Shown here: piece by piece, positions 31,824-38,329 of the stretch | Numbering within the stretch: position 1 is the stretch's first letter | Layout of the letters: each line of letters begins with the position of its first letter | Assembly (NCBI GenBank): GCA_958427895.1 | Contig: CAUADW010000011.1 | Span: forward strand, 1-38,329 | Direction: 5' to 3' | From: an uncultured Collinsella sp. | GTDB lineage: Bacteria; Actinomycetota; Coriobacteriia; Coriobacteriales; Coriobacteriaceae | Length of the DNA stretch: 38,329 nucleotides | Program-made: the position numbers and the translations under genes | Notes under the pieces: model-generated | What the model was told of the DNA's origin: nothing | Databases searched by the model: none | The model's input: only the letters and a program-made list of their open reading frames with translations

Positions 31824-34304
31824 ATGAGCCCACAGGCTATCGAGGTGCGTGGCGCGCGTGTACACAACCTCAAGGACATCGATATCGATATTCCGCTGGG
31901 AAAGCTCGTGGGTATTGCCGGCGTGTCGGGCTCGGGCAAGAGTTCGCTGGCACTGGGAGTTCTTTATGCCGAGGGCTCGCGTCGTTACTTGGAGGCGCTT
32001 AGCACCTTTACTCGACGTCGCCTGACGCAGGCCGAGCATGCCCAGGTGGACGAGGTTCTGCACGTGCCGGCGGCGCTCGCATTGCATCAGCGCCCCAGCG
32101 TGCCGGGTGTGCGTTCCACTTTTGGCACCATGACCGAGCTCAACAACAGCCTACGTCTGCTCTTTAGCCGCTGCGCCCATCACGTGTGCCCGCATTGCGG
32201 GGCGCGTGTGGAGCCGAGCCTTAACGTGGCTGCGGGCCTGTCGCTCACGTGCCCCGCATGCGGCCGCGAGTTCTACGCGCCGGGTGCCGAGGACCTTGCC
32301 TTTAACAGCGGCGGTGCGTGCTCTACCTGCGGCGGCACTGGTGTCATGCGCGAGGTGGACGAGGCGAGCCTGGTGCCCGACGAGTCAAAGACCATCAACG
32401 AAGGCGCGGTGCTTCCCTGGGGTACGCTCATGTGGGATCTGATGAAGCAGGTAGCCGGCGAGATGGGCGTGCGCACCGACGTGCCGTTTAACCAGCTCAC
32501 GCCTCAAGAGCGCGACATCGTGTTTCACGGCCCCGCGGTTAAGAAGCACATTCTCTACGTCCCCAAAAACGGTGAGGGCGCCACGCCACTCGACTTTACC
32601 TACTACAACGCCGTCTATACCGTCGAGAATGCGCTCGCCAAGGTTAAGGACGATAAGGGGCTTAAGCGTGTAGCTCGCTTTTTGTGCGAGAGGCCATGCC
32701 GTGACTGTGATGGCACGCGTCTCTCCGAGGTTGCGCGCCAGCCCCAGGTGCGCGATATCAATCTGGCGCAGGCGGCGGCCATGACGCTGGGCGAGGCGAT
32801 TGAGTGGGTGCGCGGGGTGCCTGCATCCTTGCCGCCCGAGATGCGGCCCATGGCGACGGATATCTGCGATTCGTTTTTGAGTGCGGCCCGTCGTCTGGTC
32901 GACCTGGGTCTCGATTACCTTTCACTCGATCGCGCCGGTGCCACGCTCTCCACGGGTGAGCGCCAGCGTGTGCAGCTCGCCCGCGTGGTGCGCAACCGAT
33001 CGACGGGCGTGCTCTATGTGCTGGACGAGCCCTCGATTGGCTTGCATCCTGCCAATGTCGACGGCCTGGTGGGCGTGATGCGCGATCTGGTGGATGACGG
33101 CAACACCGTGGTTGTTGTCGACCACGATACGCGCGTACTGGCGGAAGCCGACTATCTTGTCGAGATGGGCCCCGTTGCCGGAGCGGGCGGCGGCAATGTG
33201 ATCGCCGCTGGTACGGTAGACGAGGTCGAGCAATCGCAGAGCAGTCGCATCGCGCCGTTTTTGCGCGCCGAGCCCAAGCGCTTGCGTCCGCAGGTGACTG
33301 ACGACGAAATGTTCGACCAGGGCCATATCCGCATGGCGACCGATGCCATCCATACCGTCAAGCCGCTCGAAGTCGATATCCCGCGCGGTCGCTTGGTTGC
33401 GGTTACGGGTGTTTCGGGTTCGGGCAAGACGACGTTGGTGCTCGAGACGCTCATCCCGGCACTCAAGGCGCAGGCAGCTGGCGAGCGCCTGCCGGGGCAC
33501 GTGCGTTGGGTCGATGCCGAGGGCATTGCCCGCGCCAACCTGATTGACGCCACGCCCATCGGCGCCAACGTGCGCTCGACGGTAGCGACCTATGCTGACA
33601 TCCATGACGAGCTGCGCCGCGCCTTCGCCCGTACGCCCGAGGCCAAGGCGGCCGGCTACAAGGCGGGTGCCTTTAGCTACAACACCGGTGCCTTGCGCTG
33701 CCCTACGTGCGATGGCACGGGCTCGATATCGCTCGATGTGCAGTTTTTGCCCGATGTCGAGATCGTCTGCCCGGCATGTCGCGGTTCGCGTTATGCGGAC
33801 GCGGCTTCGCGTATCCATCGTGAGGGCAAGGATGGGAGCTTGCTGACGTTGCCGCAGCTCATGGATATGAGTGTGGATGAGGCGCTCGACGCCACGGTGG
33901 GGCTCAAGAAAGTTCAGGCGCGCTTGCAGACCTTGCACGACCTGGGCTTGGGTTATCTCACGCTCGGTGAGCCCACACCGGCGCTCTCAGGCGGCGAGGC
34001 GCAGCGCCTTAAGCTCGCGAGCGAGATGGGCCGCGTGCAGGATGATGCCGTATTCGTATTCGACGAGCCCACGATTGGCCTGCATCCGCTCGATGTTCAG
34101 GTGCTGCTGAGCGTGTTTGACGGCCTCGTTGCCAAGGGCGCCACAGTCGTCGTGATCGAGCACGACCTCGACCTTATCCGTAACGCCGATTACGTGATCG
34201 ACATGGGCCCGGGCGGTGGCGATGCGGGCGGGCAAATCGTCTGCGCCGGCACGCCGAGCGACATCGCGGCCTGCCCCGCAAGCATCACCGGCCGCTATCT
34301 ATAG
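31824..34304 (+). CDS. UvrA-like excinuclease ATPase lacking the UvrB-binding domain (UvrA2/drug-resistance type)
   Basis: 826 residues with two ABC modules. Walker A motifs are GVSGSGKSS (K39) and GVSGSGKTT (K535); signatures are LSTGERQRVQLA and LSGGEAQRLKLA; Walker B motifs are YVLDEPSIGLHP and FVFDEPTIGLHP. Zinc-type CxxC pairs occur (CPHCG...CPACG, CSTCGGTG, CPTCDGTG...CPACRG). After LRLLFSRCAHHVCPHCG the canonical UvrA has about 150 residues, including the UvrB-binding domain; here only a short zinc segment remains. That is the plan of UvrA2 and DrrC-like drug-tolerance proteins. ATG 31824 follows AAAGGTGA; ATG 31791 in frame would overlap the AAA+ gene. Coupled expression with that ATPase is likely. 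Confidence 0.88.
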   Translation: MSPQAIEVRGARVHNLKDIDIDIPLGKLVGIAGVSGSGKSSLALGVLYAEGSRRYLEALSTFTRRRLTQAEHAQVDEVLHVPAALALHQRPSVPGVRSTFGTMTELNNSLRLLFSRCAHHVCPHCGARVEPSLNVAAGLSLTCPACGREFYAPGAEDLAFNSGGACSTCGGTGVMREVDEASLVPDESKTINEGAVLPWGTLMWDLMKQVAGEMGVRTDVPFNQLTPQERDIVFHGPAVKKHILYVPKNGEGATPLDFTYYNAVYTVENALAKVKDDKGLKRVARFLCERPCRDCDGTRLSEVARQPQVRDINLAQAAAMTLGEAIEWVRGVPASLPPEMRPMATDICDSFLSAARRLVDLGLDYLSLDRAGATLSTGERQRVQLARVVRNRSTGVLYVLDEPSIGLHPANVDGLVGVMRDLVDDGNTVVVVDHDTRVLAEADYLVEMGPVAGAGGGNVIAAGTVDEVEQSQSSRIAPFLRAEPKRLRPQVTDDEMFDQGHIRMATDAIHTVKPLEVDIPRGRLVAVTGVSGSGKTTLVLETLIPALKAQAAGERLPGHVRWVDAEGIARANLIDATPIGANVRSTVATYADIHDELRRAFARTPEAKAAGYKAGAFSYNTGALRCPTCDGTGSISLDVQFLPDVEIVCPACRGSRYADAASRIHREGKDGSLLTLPQLMDMSVDEALDATVGLKKVQARLQTLHDLGLGYLTLGEPTPALSGGEAQRLKLASEMGRVQDDAVFVFDEPTIGLHPLDVQVLLSVFDGLVAKGATVVVIEHDLDLIRNADYVIDMGPGGGDAGGQIVCAGTPSDIAACPASITGRYL

Positions 34305-34305
34305 A

Positions 34306-34340
34306 CAATGAGGCAAAGGGACAGCCCCTTTGCCTCATTG
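34306..34340. terminator. Hairpin between convergent UvrA-like and AAA+ genes (repeat family B)
   Basis: Perfect 15-bp arms CAATGAGGCAAAGGG / CCCTTTGCCTCATTG with a 5-nt loop. It fills the 40-bp gap between two convergent stops. The core AAAGGGACAG...CCTTT resembles the hairpins at 201-223 and 35562-35596. Confidence 0.65.
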
Positions 34341-34344
34341 ATGC

Positions 34345-35478
34345 CTATTTCACGCACTGAGCGGCGAGATAGTCGCGGAAGAATGGCAATTCAAAAGCGA
34401 CGATTCCGCGCCCGCGTTCTCCAATGATGCCGGCATCTATCATGCGGCGTCGGTAGCGGGAGACCTGCTGCGGCGAACGCTTAAGGCGCTCGACAAGGTC
34501 AGCGGTGGTGGACTCTTCCTCGTCATCGAGCATGGCGATGAGGAATCGCTTGTCCTCTGCAGTGAGTTCCCGATAGGTTGCCGCAAGGATTCGGTCGTTC
34601 ATCTCGTCACGCGCGATTTTGATTCCCAGGTCAAAGTCGCGTGACGAGATTTCCTTCGAATCGCTTGTGAGATCCCAGGCACGGTAGCCTACGAGTTGCA
34701 ATAGGAAGGGAAAACCAGAGATCGAGCGAACGGCTCTATCGATTCCCTCAGCATCTGCCAGGCGATCGTTTTCCTGAATTGTGCGAATCAAGGCCTCGCG
34801 TACGTCATAGTCGGCAATGCGACCCAGATGATATTGTTGGGCGCGGCGAAGGAACGAGACCGTCTTGTGGTTCAGCAACGTCGAGACGTTGTTGGGAAGT
34901 CCCGCCATGAGCAGGGCGACGCGTTTCCCATCGGTCACAAAGTGCTGATACGTCGCTGCAAGCTGAATCATCTCGTCGAGTGTCGGGTCCACCTCGTCAA
35001 CCGTGACGAGCAGACCGGTGCCCGCCTCGTTGAGCTGGTCGATGATGTCGCTCATGCGATAACGCCAGGTTGAGGCATCGTGAACGCGATTGACCTCGAT
35101 GCTGCCGAGCGGTGCAATTCCGAGGCCGGTGACTTCGAAGTGGGTGGACGAGTCGATGAGATGGGCTGCGGCACGTTTCGTCCCGAGCTCGATTTCCTCA
35201 AGCATTCCCGGGAGCGCGGTCGTCTTTACGGCTATCCAGCCGTGGGATTCCGCCCTTGTCGCGAGCGACGACATGAGAGCGGTTTTACCGGTTCCACGCG
35301 CGCCCGAGAAGATCGAGGTCAATTCTGGGCGCCTGCGCTGGCTCAAGAAGGCACGGTCCAAATCCCGAATAATCTGTTGTCTGCCAGCGAGATGGGCAGG
35401 AACCTCACCAAAACTAGGGGTAAACGGGTTTCGAGGTATTTCACAAGGCTCTCCTTTCACACCGCCGTTTAACTTCAT
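34345..35478 (-). CDS. AAA+/archaeal-ATPase-like protein with C-terminal winged helix (paralog 2)
   Basis: A 377-residue relative of the protein at 30680-31798. Shared landmarks in order: NPFTPSFGEVPAHLAGR, Walker A GARGTGKT (59-66, K65), Walker B LLVTVDEVD, LLMAGLPNNV, VSFLRRAQQYHLG, GFPFLLQLVGYRAW, and a C-terminal winged helix (TTADLVERLKRSPQQVSRYRRRMIDAG). ATG 35478 has no ribosome-binding site; its upstream sequence is AT-rich and could give a leaderless transcript. AAAGGAG lies inside the reading frame near codon 9 but has no in-frame start after it. The conserved part begins near residue 14, so the first residues are uncertain. Function unknown. Confidence 0.8.
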   Translation of the reverse strand: MKLNGGVKGEPCEIPRNPFTPSFGEVPAHLAGRQQIIRDLDRAFLSQRRRPELTSIFSGARGTGKTALMSSLATRAESHGWIAVKTTALPGMLEEIELGTKRAAAHLIDSSTHFEVTGLGIAPLGSIEVNRVHDASTWRYRMSDIIDQLNEAGTGLLVTVDEVDPTLDEMIQLAATYQHFVTDGKRVALLMAGLPNNVSTLLNHKTVSFLRRAQQYHLGRIADYDVREALIRTIQENDRLADAEGIDRAVRSISGFPFLLQLVGYRAWDLTSDSKEISSRDFDLGIKIARDEMNDRILAATYRELTAEDKRFLIAMLDDEEESTTADLVERLKRSPQQVSRYRRRMIDAGIIGERGRGIVAFELPFFRDYLAAQCVK

Positions 35479-35561
35479 TTTACTTTAGTTAATTCTGATT
35501 AAAAATGAGGGCTCTTTATCTAGAGCATCAATTAGGCGTGCGTGCCATCGGCGTGGCGCTT

Positions 35562-35596
35562 GAATGTAACAAAGGGAAAGTTCCTTTGTCACATTC
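35562..35596. repeat. Family B hairpin overlapping the trmL stop
   Basis: GAATGTAACAAAGG / CCTTTGTCACATTC (one mismatch) at 35562-35575 and 35583-35596. The stop codon of trmL lies in the right arm, so the element supplies the gene's 3' end and probably its terminator. Confidence 0.6.
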
Positions 35597-36188
35597 CCGG
35601 AAAGCCTGTTTGGCGCAGAGCCTCGTAGAGGACGATGGCGGCGCTGTTGGAGAGGTTGAGTGCGCTGATGCGGTAGTCGTTCGGATTGACGAAGTTGCCG
35701 CAGATGTCCTGTTGAAGGATGGCCTCGTGGCTGTCCTCGGTATGCCCCAGCGATTCCTCGTGGGTTTCCCAGGCCTCGGCGTTGTCAAGCGAATCGCAAT
35801 CGCGCAGCATCGGGATGCGCTCGCAGCACGTGGGCGCTGCAGCGAGTAGCTCCTCGGGAATGCCCGAGCTCTCGCTGCCAAAGACCAAGTAGTCGCCATC
35901 GCGGTAGGTACTCTGCGCATAGGTGCGGCGTGCCTTTTTGGTCAGCAGATGCAGGCGTTCGTCGGCAGGGGAGAGGTCATTGCGCGCAAGGAAGTCCTCC
36001 CAGCCGGCATAGGTCGTCACGTCCAAGTTTTGCCAGTAGCCCAGGCCGGCGCGACGTACCGTCTTGTCGTCGAGCGAAAACCCCAGCGGCTCCACCAGAT
36101 GCAGGCGGGTGCCGGTAACCACGCAGGTGCGGCCGATATTGCCCGTATTGGCCGGAATCTCGGGCGCATACAGCACAATGTTGAACAT
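35589..36188 (-). CDS. trmL: tRNA (cytidine(34)-2'-O)-methyltransferase, TrmL family
   Basis: A 199-residue SPOUT enzyme that 2'-O-methylates the wobble base of leucine tRNAs. It starts MFNIVLYAPEIPANTGNIGRT (N18, R20), then LVEPLGFSLDDKTVRRAGLGYW, the SAM knot FGSESSGIP (103-111) and ISALNLSNSAAIVLYEALRQ. Usual length is 155-170; here an acidic stretch of about 45 residues (128-172, including AWETHEESLGHTEDSHEAIL) is inserted between IPM and SALNLSNS, right before the last knot motif. The ATG at 36188 follows AAGGAG. It is a single gene with hairpins at both ends. Confidence 0.92.
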   Translation of the reverse strand: MFNIVLYAPEIPANTGNIGRTCVVTGTRLHLVEPLGFSLDDKTVRRAGLGYWQNLDVTTYAGWEDFLARNDLSPADERLHLLTKKARRTYAQSTYRDGDYLVFGSESSGIPEELLAAAPTCCERIPMLRDCDSLDNAEAWETHEESLGHTEDSHEAILQQDICGNFVNPNDYRISALNLSNSAAIVLYEALRQTGFPGM

Positions 36189-36211
36189 GAATCTCCTTGG
36201 CTCAGAACGAA

Positions 36212-36244
36212 AAACCACCACGAAGGGCACCTTCGTGGTGGTTT
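36212..36244 (-). terminator. Terminator of the CobW-type gene
   Basis: Perfect 15-bp arms AAACCACCACGAAGG / CCTTCGTGGTGGTTT with a 3-nt loop; on the minus strand it is followed by TTTTTC. It lies 40 bp beyond the CobW stop. Confidence 0.85.
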
Positions 36245-36283
36245 GGCAGTTACATAGGCGGAAAAATGCCCGCTTGGATAAAC

Positions 36284-37414
36284 CTAGGCGCGGTGCCAGT
36301 CGGTCAGGCAGGCATCGAGGGAGGCGATGAGCGCGTCCTTGTCCATGTGACGGCCGATGATGCACAGGCTCGTCATGCGGTCGCCCGTCTCGTCGTCCCA
36401 AATTTGCATAATCTCGGGGTTCTCGTCGATGATCTTCTGCTTCTCGCCCTCGGGCGCGGAGTCAACGAACAGGCCGTTCTCCATCAGGCGCATCTGGTGG
36501 CCGGCCTGCTCAAACATGTAGCACATGTCCGGATCGCCGGTCTGCCACAGCGGACCCTTGACGCGGATGACCTCGTCGGGCCACTCCTGCTCAACAAAAT
36601 CAGTGAACTTCTGCAGGTCAAACGGCTTGCGGCGCGAGTACACAAAGGTCTCGATGTCGTACTCGAGCACTTCGGGGTCGTCGTGCTCCTCGGGATGCTC
36701 CATGGCCTCGATCCAGGCGGCGGAGTTGTAGGCGCGCATAAAGTCGAAGCGGTCGGTATCGAGCAGCTCCTCCATGGGGACCTCGCCGTTTTGGGCCTCG
36801 ACGATCACGGCGTCCTTCTGCAGGCTGCGCACGATGGCCTTGAGCTCGGCGATCTGCTCGGGCGTCACGGTATCGGTCTTGTTAAGGATCAGCGTGGAGC
36901 AGAACTCGATTTGCTGGATGAGCAGGCTTTCGATGTCGTCCTCGTCGATATCCTCTGCCAGCAGGTCGCGACCGCCGTTGAACTCGTCGTACATGCGGGC
37001 GCAGTCGACCACGGCCACGATGTTGTCGAGCGCGAGCTTGGGCTCGCCGCCCACCTTGGCCTCGTCGCAGAAGCTCGAGATGGTGTAGGCGATGGGGATA
37101 GGCTCGCAAATACCCGATGCCTCGATGATGATGTAGTCGAAGTTGCCCGAATCGGCGATGCCCTGCAGCTGGTTGGCAAGGTCGTCCGAAAGCGTGCAGC
37201 AGATGCAGCCGTTGGTGAGCGGGATGAGGTCGTCGGTCTCGGAAAGGCCACCGTCGGCGATAAGGCTGGCGTCGACGTTGATCTCGCCGATGTCGTTGAC
37301 GATCACGGCGGCGCGGATGCCGCCGTCGTTAGCGAGGATGTGGTTGAGCAGCGTGGTCTTGCCGGCACCGAGGTATCCGGTAAGCATGATGATCTTCACG
37401 GGTTTGTTGGGCAT
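36284..37414 (-). CDS. CobW-type G3E GTPase, putative metallochaperone
   Basis: A 376-residue protein of the COG0523 group. Walker A is GYLGAGKTT (13-21), the metal-binding signature CICCT has C70, C72 and C73, the G3E-type EASGICEP follows, and NKTD is the base-recognition motif. The C-terminal CobW_C domain covers about 250-370 (DIETFVYSRRKPFDLQKF, VIRVKGPLWQTGDPD). COG0523 proteins insert or deliver metals such as zinc, cobalt or iron. There is no His-rich loop, only a short EHPEEHDDPE stretch. ATG 37414 follows AAAGGAGG. No Zur-type operator could be recognised, so the metal is unknown. Confidence 0.92.
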   Translation of the reverse strand: MPNKPVKIIMLTGYLGAGKTTLLNHILANDGGIRAAVIVNDIGEINVDASLIADGGLSETDDLIPLTNGCICCTLSDDLANQLQGIADSGNFDYIIIEASGICEPIPIAYTISSFCDEAKVGGEPKLALDNIVAVVDCARMYDEFNGGRDLLAEDIDEDDIESLLIQQIEFCSTLILNKTDTVTPEQIAELKAIVRSLQKDAVIVEAQNGEVPMEELLDTDRFDFMRAYNSAAWIEAMEHPEEHDDPEVLEYDIETFVYSRRKPFDLQKFTDFVEQEWPDEVIRVKGPLWQTGDPDMCYMFEQAGHQMRLMENGLFVDSAPEGEKQKIIDENPEIMQIWDDETGDRMTSLCIIGRHMDKDALIASLDACLTDWHRA

Positions 37415-37500
37415 GTGCCCTCCTTTGTTAGACATGGCTTACAGTTGAATCTTATGCCAAACGCCTGCTCTTATACCCACGCGCCGGCAAATAACACAAG

Positions 37501-37842
37501 CTACTCCCAGGCTCCCCATACATCGGGGCAATAACCGACGGTGGCCTTTTTGCCGTTGCGCACGATGGGCTCGGCTAGAACCTGCTGGTTCTCGAGCAGC
37601 TTGTCGAAGCGCTGACTGGGGGTAAGGTGCTGGATGAGCGCGAGCGTCTCCTCGTCCTTGGTTTTGGGATTGAGCAGCTTGTCGATGCCGCCGACCGCCT
37701 GCATCACGCTCGTGAGCTCGCCCTTGCTCATCTCCTTTTCCTTAAGGTCAATAAACTGCACCTTAATGCGGCGCTCCTTAAAAAAGCGCTGCGCCTTTTT
37801 GGTATCGAAGGACTTTTTGGTGCCAAAAATCTGCACGTTCAT
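37501..37842 (-). CDS. ArsC/Spx-family thioredoxin-fold protein, catalytic Cys replaced
   Basis: A 113-residue protein of the arsenate reductase/Spx/YffB family. The start MNVQIFGTKKSFDTKKAQRFFKERR aligns with IYGIKNCDTVKKA-type openings, so S11 stands where the redox cysteine is expected. The rest is complete: VQFIDLKEKEMSKGEL, LLNPKTKDEE, and EPIVRNGKKATVGYCPDVW, with the invariant proline region. Its only cysteine is near the end. It is therefore probably not an arsenate reductase; a binding or regulatory role is possible. The flavoprotein gene ends 17 bp before its start, so the two form an operon. Confidence 0.82.
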   Translation of the reverse strand: MNVQIFGTKKSFDTKKAQRFFKERRIKVQFIDLKEKEMSKGELTSVMQAVGGIDKLLNPKTKDEETLALIQHLTPSQRFDKLLENQQVLAEPIVRNGKKATVGYCPDVWGAWE

Positions 37843-37859
37843 GTATTTGTTCCGCCGTT

Positions 37860-38329
37860 CTACCTGATGAAGTTGGTCGTTGCTCGATCTGCCTCGGGTG
37901 CGTTGATGCCGGCGGCCTGTCCTGCCTCGATACAGCGAAGGAGCCAGGCCATGTTTTTGCCGATGTTCCGCATGGTGGCAAGGCCCTCGGCGTCCCCATT
38001 GGCGTCGCCGGGCACGCGACCAAACACGTTGTTCCAGTACGTGGAGGCAACCACGGGCATCTGGTTGATGGTGAAGTACTTGTTGAGCACATCGAAGGTG
38101 GTCGACGTACCGCCGCGACGGGCGACGGCGACGGCAGCGCCCGGCTTGTGTGCAAAGGCTTTGCTTCCGGCATAGAAGGCGCGATCGAGGGCCGAAAGGA
38201 TGCGGCCGCTGGGGTGCGCATAGTAGACGGGCGAGCCAAAGACAAAGCCATCTGCCTGCTCGGCGGCAGCGATCAGCTCGTTCACCACGTCGTCGTCAAA
38301 GGTGCAGCGACCGCCAAGCTTGCCGCACT
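37860..38329 (-). CDS. Flavodoxin-like NAD(P)H-dependent FMN reductase (5' end outside window)
   Basis: The frame is open to the window edge, so the N-terminal part is missing. The visible 156 residues begin GKLGGRCTFDDDVVNELIAAAEQADGF, the segment after the Cys-rich loop in this group, then FGSPVYYAHPSGRILSALDRAFY (flavin-contact loop), KPGAAVAVARRGGTSTTFDVLNKYF and MRNIGKNMAWLLRCIE. These mark the NADPH-dependent FMN reductase/iron-sulfur flavoprotein-like branch. It probably heads an operon with the ArsC/Spx-like gene. Substrate unknown. Confidence 0.88.
   Translation of the reverse strand, partial: CGKLGGRCTFDDDVVNELIAAAEQADGFVFGSPVYYAHPSGRILSALDRAFYAGSKAFAHKPGAAVAVARRGGTSTTFDVLNKYFTINQMPVVASTYWNNVFGRVPGDANGDAEGLATMRNIGKNMAWLLRCIEAGQAAGINAPEADRATTNFIR

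Overview
The window is a high-GC bacterial chromosome segment, very probably from a gut Coriobacteriia actinobacterium such as Collinsella. I infer this from overall gene likeness, codon use, and -10 boxes of the TACAAT/GACAAT type, not from a database search. It is mostly ordinary chromosome with short single genes and two- or three-gene operons. No rRNA, tRNA, CRISPR array, prophage or transposase gene was seen.

Layout. 1-1204: tail of a FtsX/MacB-type permease and a tRNA-dihydrouridine synthase. 1205-2458: an AT-richer island with one ribbon-helix-helix antitoxin-like gene, two copies of a composite hairpin repeat and a 244-bp MITE-like inverted-repeat element. 2459-5789: glutaredoxin, an XRE/zinc-ribbon/TipAS regulator divergent from trmO, and a MalY/PatB-type aminotransferase. 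5934-12388: two related sensor systems. One has a solute-binding lipoprotein encoded next to a hybrid histidine kinase. The other has two solute-binding domains fused into a BvgS-like hybrid kinase. A NimA-like flavoprotein lies between them. 12625-15050: small K+ channel, LOG-family protein and a ClC-family protein. 15134-17114: a GntR - ABC ATPase - permease operon with a palindromic operator. 17330-20512: prfC, then a VUT-family transporter with an SDR. 20563-25746: ung, EamA transporter divergent from a LysR regulator, MATE exporter, rlmA. 25876-28328: small membrane proteins, rsmJ, a Cys-rich small protein divergent from a GNAT acetyltransferase. 28583-35478: a TetM-like ribosomal-protection GTPase, an AAA+ ATPase overlapping or abutting a short UvrA-like ABC protein, and a second paralogous AAA+ ATPase on the opposite strand. 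35589-38329: trmL, a CobW-type G3E GTPase, an ArsC/Spx-like protein without its usual cysteine, and a truncated flavodoxin-like NAD(P)H reductase.

Functional themes are RNA modification (dus, trmO, rlmA, rsmJ, trmL), ribosome-directed GTPases (prfC and the TetM-like protein), and drug or toxin response (TipAS domain, NimA-like, MATE, EamA, TetM-like, UvrA2-like). The least explained parts are the 28.6-35.5 kb block with paired AAA+ ATPases around a UvrA-like protein, the split-versus-fused solute-binding sensor kinases, and the repeat-rich island at 1.2-2.45 kb. Interspersed hairpin repeats recur at gene ends and promoters across the window.
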